From Bacteroidales bacterium (lineage in GTDB: Bacteria > Bacteroidota > Bacteroidia > Bacteroidales > WCHB1-69): DNA of 64,000 bases. Shown here piece after piece: positions 61,401-64,000 of the stretch. The stretch is from assembly GCA_024685175.1 (NCBI GenBank), contig JAIKWD010000013.1, positions 97,992-161,991 on the forward strand, given 5' to 3'. Position 1 is the first letter of the stretch; every line of letters begins with the position of its first letter. Made by a program: the position numbers and the translations under genes. A model generated the notes under the pieces. It saw only the letters and a program-made list of their open reading frames with translations, ran no database searches and was not told where the DNA came from.

Positions 61401-64000
61401 AAGTCTCCCTGATCCGTACAGTTGTCGGTAGCCAACGGTCTCACAATCGCCACATAGTCGGGAACGCGGAAAGTACAGTTGGTGCTCTTGAGGGTGGTGT
61501 CCTTCAACGTACCGGAGATCTCGGGGATAGTTTCGTCCTTTACCGTGAAGGAGACATTGCTGTTGGCCGTAGCGGCGGCGGGACAGTTGTTGGCGTCTTT
61601 CACGGAAACGGACACTTCGTAAGTATGGTCGCACTGGCCTGTGGTAACCTCGGCCACCGTAGCCGTATTCGTATTTTCGACACCCGTGGCGCCGGTCCAA
61701 GTATAGGTGTATGGCTCAGCACCGCCCTCAACGGTGGCGGAAACCTTGAACGATCCGTTGTTCGGGCACACGGTGGTTCCGGACGGGGCGGTGATGCCCA
61801 CGACGGAAGGAAGTGACTTCTCCTCTACCGTAACCTCTTTGCTGCTTTCGCAAGCACCGTTGCTGACGGTCACACTATAGGAACCTGCAGCATTAACGGT
61901 AATACTGCTGCTAGTTGCTGTAGTGCTAGTGCTCCACTTGTAAGTATAAGCATCACCCGTAGGAGTGGCGGTAAGCTCGGTGCTCTCGCCCTTACAGAAT
62001 TGGAGAGCTCCAGAAATGCCGGCCTCGACGGGCTCAACCAAAGTGATGGTCATCTCAAGAGGCTCAGCACAAGTGAAAGCATCCGGAGTGAATTTATAGG
62101 TATATTCGTCGGCTGCTTGACCCGCTACGCCAATATGCGTAACGGTCGCGCCGCCCAAAGTCCACGTGCCAGGCAAATTGCCAGGAGCGTCAGAGTGTTC
62201 AGGCAGCTTAACATTGGCTCCGACACAGTAACTACTGTTCAATGTAATAGTATAAGGTTCTGCCTCCCAAACGGCATAGAGATAATCGTAACGTTCATCC
62301 TCATCGGCGGCCACCTGAGTGGCAGTGTCCGTGGTGCCATGAGCGGTGTATACACCATCGGCATAATCCAGGAAGTTGGGAGTACACTCGGAAACCTGGG
62401 TCGGCTGAGTGCCAATATCTCCTGTATACTTATATTTGTACCAGCCTTTGAAGACATAGCCTTCGCGGGTAGGTGCATCCGGGATATCTACGGCCTCATT
62501 GATTTGGAGGGTCTCATGTGGCGAATCGCCAGGGGTAGTTCCTATCGTACCATCTTGGCGAATAACGTCTGTAGAACCATCGTTCTTGTACCAAATAATA
62601 AAGGTTGGAGTGGCAGACTGTTTGGTGTCATATTTAGCCTTCAAGGTGACTTTATAAACAACCAGTTCGTCTTCTACTGTTCTGCGGGCATTTGCCAAAT
62701 ATACGAAATAGTCACCGCCAGGATAAACCTGTACGCCGGATTCCACATATTTTCCATTCGTTTCGTCCCAAGTCATCACTTCCCAATGGGAGAAGGTGGA
62801 GTCAGGGTGAGAAGAGGCAGCACCGGCAATGGCTTCGGTGTTGTCCAAATAATAGTTACCATCGCTAGGGGCATTGGTACCCGTACCGGGATCGTAAATA
62901 ACCTGGATACCGTTAGCATCGGAAATAACTCGACGCCACTTGGCGTAAAGGTCAAATCTCTTGGTAATCCAGAAACGATCACTACCATTGTTACCTGTAA
63001 TATCAGAGTTATAAGGGTTGGCTCCCAAATTACCACACTTATCCATCGGGTCGGTATAATCTGTACTTTTATTGTATGCAGTCGTCACTGTATTTTCGTT
63101 CAACACATAGTCATCGGCATTAAACAAATTGGTGCAGGCCTCGTTGAGATACCAGCCACCGAAATCAAAGCCCGTACGACGGCCTTCCGGGGCGCTGACC
63201 TTACCACCGTATGAAATACGGAAGTTCATAGCCTGGTTATCGGAACCCCAGTCCAAACTCGCGTCGGTACCTGCATTCGGATGAAGGAACACACGATACT
63301 GTATCTGACGCCATTTGGCATATACGGTAAGGTTGTTAGCAGGCATCTGGGACTCAGCAAAGTTGAATGGTGTTTGACATCTTTGGTCGATGTACCAGCC
63401 TTCAAACACAAAACCATCATGTGTTGTGGTAGGGGTTACATTCGCATACTGAGCCAAATCGGCACCATAAGTGATATTACTTCTCGTGGCCAACTGACCA
63501 ATTGGAGTTACGTCTTCCAATGTTGCGCCATTACCATTCACATACAAAGCATCCATATAGTTAATGGTGAACTTCTGACGCGTATAATAAAACTTTATAG
63601 TATAATCATTATCATAATTTAATGAAACTCTTCCATTTTCATAGGCAGGATCTGAACCATTGTGGTCATATCCAACAATATCATAAAAGTCTTCACCTTC
63701 AGTCGAAGTAATTCCTCCATCTGAAGAAATCTGAACATGCTGGTGCTCGTCATAGTAAACTCCACCATATTGAACATCGCCAGATTCAGTCAACGATTCT
63801 GTATAATAATACATATGTATTGTCGTGCCGGTACCATATCTCTTAGCGTTGAATGTTGTATTCTCCTCTCTCATGGATTCAATGGCTGGGACATCACCAG
63901 ACGTGTAAATGGAACTGTTTTGAGGTTCCCATACATAACCGGCATAGGATGTTCCATTATCTCCAACAATAGGGAAATAATCGGATAACGGCTGTCCATA
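52475..64000 (-). CDS. Giant repeat surface protein with InlB-type, Ig-like, GGDxTAP and YDG repeats and a C-terminal FISUMP domain (N-terminus outside window)
   Basis: 3841 codons lie inside the window and the frame stays open to the right edge (YGQPLSDYFPIVGDNG... is the first visible part), so the true start is not seen. Order from the N-side: a region with three InlB B-repeat-like units (FEGWYIDQRC...YAKW, FGGWYLNEACTNLF, GYVFKGWYKYK); Ig/PKD-like units (YKWSTSTTATSSSITV); HYR-like segments; a block of seven repeats ending GGD-K/Q/H-x-AP with TGNDCNWTITRTYTIKDxCG; more Ig-like units; then two YDG-type repeat families that alternate (CPxxxxxxKMYDGxxLxP and TLTSGxSxxYNGExL). The last 190 residues (VDYEGNVYHGVRIDCECWTQTNLVSTRY ... 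GHLYDWQSAI ... CPDGWYLPTAEQYESL ... YYWSTTM ... GYSVRCVKERE) are a FISUMP (Fibrobacter succinogenes major paralogous) domain. No T9SS sorting domain is present. Probably a very long surface fibre; role unknown. Confidence 0.93.
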   Translation of the reverse strand, partial: YGQPLSDYFPIVGDNGTSYAGYVWEPQNSSIYTSGDVPAIESMREENTTFNAKRYGTGTTIHMYYYTESLTESGDVQYGGVYYDEHQHVQISSDGGITSTEGEDFYDIVGYDHNGSDPAYENGRVSLNYDNDYTIKFYYTRQKFTINYMDALYVNGNGATLEDVTPIGQLATRSNITYGADLAQYANVTPTTTHDGFVFEGWYIDQRCQTPFNFAESQMPANNLTVYAKWRQIQYRVFLHPNAGTDASLDWGSDNQAMNFRISYGGKVSAPEGRRTGFDFGGWYLNEACTNLFNADDYVLNENTVTTAYNKSTDYTDPMDKCGNLGANPYNSDITGNNGSDRFWITKRFDLYAKWRRVISDANGIQVIYDPGTGTNAPSDGNYYLDNTEAIAGAASSHPDSTFSHWEVMTWDETNGKYVESGVQVYPGGDYFVYLANARRTVEDELVVYKVTLKAKYDTKQSATPTFIIWYKNDGSTDVIRQDGTIGTTPGDSPHETLQINEAVDIPDAPTREGYVFKGWYKYKYTGDIGTQPTQVSECTPNFLDYADGVYTAHGTTDTATQVAADEDERYDYLYAVWEAEPYTITLNSSYCVGANVKLPEHSDAPGNLPGTWTLGGATVTHIGVAGQAADEYTYKFTPDAFTCAEPLEMTITLVEPVEAGISGALQFCKGESTELTATPTGDAYTYKWSTSTTATSSSITVNAAGSYSVTVSNGACESSKEVTVEEKSLPSVVGITAPSGTTVCPNNGSFKVSATVEGGAEPYTYTWTGATGVENTNTATVAEVTTGQCDHTYEVSVSVKDANNCPAAATANSNVSFTVKDETIPEISGTLKDTTLKSTNCTFRVPDYVAIVRPLATDNCTDQGDLTVTQNPTAGTEVSESGSITITVTDRCNNKLEKKVNFTVPEKPSIAIESDANVCYGKDITLTATVLSGVEPYRYSWTAGSVTGNESTLTLSNQTTPGNHTVALTVTDGNGCTTTKNKVYNVYEQMQPGTILYSVVKCNNSDSAVVITNTTSGQGGAPEHAYQWQTSSTGADGSWTDITDATGESYTLGKVHHLYVRRAYTTACGTVYTLPVYVVNLGTINTGKMTGAGTQHICSGESVTKVMTVSGAEATSGATISYQWYESSDGETWTAIEGETSNTYTYNNDNFTAEKHFKYAVIVEGCDPIDGNQTVDLFVNPLPTITPATQEQTITLGQNITATHVTYTNSTVATSTLPTGLSFVSADGTGTLSGKPTEAGTYTITVTATSNQTPACNPVTATITIVVNDTLVPELSEESTVCISTSEANNELTISTPSGNTTDFTYTWSLGTDEGGTIVSGQGTKSIKAKWSIAGENKHVYLVITKNSTGAGSRVSKLVTVYARPEARIIALDAPVCPNAGTKDMTGEVTTQTTGDYTYAWGGDLTMTPANATVSTTTHTSAATIPSDVCDNTYNVTLSVTDGHGCKVTAEPTTIAVKDEAAPTLISGKTLPDDQEKINACMSDIPAAPTNASIAALYEDACGSEIIVTHDSVVTEGSTNCEWEVKFTYTIKDACGKENPTKPVITYKGGDKTAPVLEGTIPAGQENMNLCLADIPAAPKDADIAALYKDACGSAVTATHTGTPTGNNCSWSVTYVYTVKDACGNEVEENPSITYTGGDKTAPTMKQSAEWPAAPTAQGACVAGADKTVLPTNDAVKALYEDCTEVTVTSEDKVTGNDCNWTITRTYTIKNECGIAVEPAPTMALTGGDHTAPVLSGTVKDTIDLTASNYCYADAPRNSFWTPEQVAGQFTDCGKIVVTVVGDEEVETNNCAWVIKRTYSVADSCGNSYGNVTQVLKGGDKAAPTMNGEWFENPADQTVCLKEADLSGFKTDDEVLAKFEENCSGLHITHKDDTTGTKCNWTITRTYTISDDCDNTITKVMSVSGVDNSVPTLVGNWPTDITDQDNCLKNADKSELLDADAVKERYTDCSGIASVTFEDVTTGNDRAWTITRTYTIVDSCEKEATHTMSVSGSDQSAPVMKSSSTWTDTISTEQYVCMSAATADGLIDDNAVKTMFEDCGEVVVEHTDATAGTDCKWTITRTFTIKDTVGNVTATTYKQVKKGGDQTAPTIDNTDALNTTLTGTNCVYTIPDLTTNVLAVSEDNCTAPTDLTATQEPEAGTTVDGADTVRKITVTVTVADACNNTKTRDITLTIPAKPVATIAEPSPVCYDSTLTMTASAASGVEPYSYEWGDGTTGNVYTLTPAKTSGSATVTVTDANGCTATASKNYTVYEQMNPGAIELNTEICSNADTSVTAKNVTAATGGHNGSYQWQVSHDGGTTWTDTTGTDESFGTGESFAVVNVHNIKLRRAYVTECGTLYSNPVEVINAGNVNPGSATSGDAQYCYGTSVSHAITASGASTASGASFSYVWYQSTDGTTWDVITGENLATYTYNESNFTTPIQFKYAIQIEGCEPVESSSLIHLNVNEQPTLTITNKTQTFSYGSSIHTVVIENTNSTLTVPTTIPAGLTYDATSQTITGKPNAVGQFEIPVQAVSDQDPACNTLKDTVRIIVLKAEPFNMACPEGTDTIKMYDGQPLNPEVTVSGLVNPADEYTIEYSTNGGTTWSTTLASITHVGTQHVDVRGYGPYYDTAYCEYTLKVTCRNVTLTSGSSSRPYNGEALQNTEVTVGGDGLVSGEEFAYSHFASITAVGEVSNTFDVASGTNMTDGDYCYERYYGTLKVTESTNLEVICPDASSLTKMYDGDTIKPVVTVNGLYGTDVATLTYSVDGGAWTADAPYIVNVGTMNVKVAASSPNYKPDTCEFTMTVTCRHLTLLSGTSTKEYDATSLSNKNVTVTGDGFATGESFLYSGFPTITNVGSVSNTYTVSAGANTSLDNYCLTQNYGTLTITSSDDLTADCPELTSTQKVYDAEALAPNATASGLHGSDAAKTEYKTSTGDWTTTAPSITHVSESPLAVSVRVSAANYDTAYCNYELSIECAPITLKSIDSTREYNGENLTAPRVTIVSGSLYGTDAFNYTNFASIKNVGSTSNTYDVVAAGSTELTDYCITEQEGTLTVTKSDDIDLDCPSVSDQSKVYNGTVLRPVATASGFGDDFIRVEYSTDGSYWSLDAPGITNVGSLHVNVRASNDNYDTTYCEYTLTITKSNSLELTCPAAADATQMYDRSTLQPEATVTGGYGDDVINIQYKVGETGTWSPTAPSQTHVGEQHVYVRAVNPNYFTKECDYTLSVICRNITLTSATVSKEYDTYPLSNNTITVTGDGFATGESFVYSDFPSITNVGSVSNTFTVAAGANTLLTDYCINPVYGKLTVTKSDAINLACPTASDAEKVYDGTPLRPTATAMGLGTDFINVEYSIDGTNWDIEVPSITNVSEQHVYVRATNDNYYDKTCDYTLKITPKDLLILDITSHKMYDGDTLYVDYTDTAVKAIGLVANDRLTAGQHKTIGYRYGTYRYTYVPGMSGAPIDGVASITTPYATAKGISNYSVSYRLKLNIDLRPLEITAASDSKIYDGTLLENPNYSITSGSLATTDQLTNVTVSGSILCVGTAPNVPSGAVIMHDDPAEEVTDSYEITYVNGVLAVLPRTEGFKCPEELTIELNFGQCDTMLVPPAVATLTPMIPGVSIENNLDELNPLDTGVHTIVWTLKDICGTVMTSCEQKVTVKYRPCPDAVDYEGNVYHGVRIDCECWTQTNLVSTRYSDDGAAIPNVYSYVSPDYPDEAGNVTTFGHLYDWQSAIKDGSTNAYGHVPGICPDGWYLPTAEQYESLNAHGASAVRSPNYWLHGAGGTNTTGFTSLPGGYYDGSIDRYINLMAEAYYWSTTMVGTTPNPSAAVVSYYCDEVISGDVREGLGYSVRCVKERE
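53290..56380 (-). repeat. Two interleaved YDG-type repeat families
   Basis: Six units of the form CPxxx-KMYDG-LxPxATxSGL-YSTDGxxW-TNVGxxHVxVRAxNxNYDTxxCEYTL alternate with five units of the form TLTSGxSxxYNGExLxNxxVTVxGDGxxxGESFxYxxFxSITNVGSVSNTYxV. Each pair spans about 450-500 bases. Confidence 0.8.
57740..59620 (-). repeat. Seven tandem GGDxTAP repeats in the giant gene
   Basis: Units of about 85-92 residues. Each has a Cys near its start, an ED-C-G or TDCG motif, a central NCxWTITRTYTI strand and a closing GGDKTAP or SGxDxSxP linker. One unit (near 58.1 kb) has NDRAW where the others have N-x-C-x-W. Confidence 0.85.

Noticed and set aside
52751..63214. Long + strand open frames (up to 557 codons) opposite the giant FISUMP-ended gene
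   Set aside because: They mirror the repeats of the minus-strand gene, have no recognisable domains, no promoters or sensible starts, and follow from its codon composition.
1..64000. Insertion sequences, prophage or restriction and defence islands
   Set aside because: No transposase, integrase, phage structural or defence-type protein was recognised on either strand.

Overview
The window is chromosomal DNA of a member of the Bacteroidota, most likely an uncultured anaerobic Bacteroidales. The evidence is the repeated -7 promoter box TAnnTTTG (usually TATTTTTG or TATCTTTG) in front of many genes, two proteins with Por/type IX secretion (T9SS) C-terminal sorting domains, a lipidated Omp85 protein of the Bacteroidota TamL type, a SusC-like carboxypeptidase-regulatory/TonB receptor, DUF3667, DUF4491, DUF6427 and GIN-domain proteins, and an indolepyruvate:ferredoxin oxidoreductase that points to anaerobic amino-acid metabolism. 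No plasmid, phage, insertion sequence, CRISPR array or rRNA was seen. One tRNA (His) is present.

Layout. 1-5268: the start of tyrS, a small lipoprotein, a prolyl-tRNA deacylase-like protein, an SDR protein, a GC-rich Upf1-like helicase and a DUF2156-GNAT fusion. 5269-5605: the only gene-free stretch above 300 bases. 5654-14491: a 2945-residue T9SS-exported Fn3/choice-of-anchor-J protein. 14719-17213: dnaK with an unusual sigma-54-like promoter, and a small membrane protein. 17306-23360: iorA-iorB-mreC-mreD-tamL, all on the + strand. 23357-27247: cytidine deaminase, dnaB-spoU, a possible flippase remnant, DUF4491 and an exported glutathione peroxidase. 27428-31329: tRNA-His, GIN lipoprotein, rmuC, DUF3667 and PspC, bracketed by an inverted pair of intergenic repeats. 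31525-35326: nth, ruvX, def and a TPR lipoprotein, facing DUF6427-rnhB. 35422-44243: a 1519-residue T9SS repeat protein, leuS and a flippase. 44317-51403: nhaD with a barrel protein, a TonB receptor-like barrel and a PpiD-like chaperone. 51640-52257: ribosomal protein L25. 52475 to the right edge: more than 3841 residues of a third giant surface protein, with its N-terminus outside the window.

How it fits together. Most genes are housekeeping: translation (tyrS, leuS, rplY, def, tRNA-His, PrdX), DNA replication and repair (dnaB, nth, ruvX, rmuC, rnhB), envelope growth (mreCD, tamL, flippase) and folding (dnaK, PpiD-like). The accessory character lies in the three giant repeat proteins, about 25 kb of the 64 kb, which are probably exported adhesins or cell-surface structural proteins. 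The most unusual non-coding signals are the -24/-12-type element before dnaK, the inverted 60-70 bp repeats at 27.3 and 31.4 kb, and the structured gene-free region at 5.3-5.6 kb. I did not find a clear new multi-gene system.
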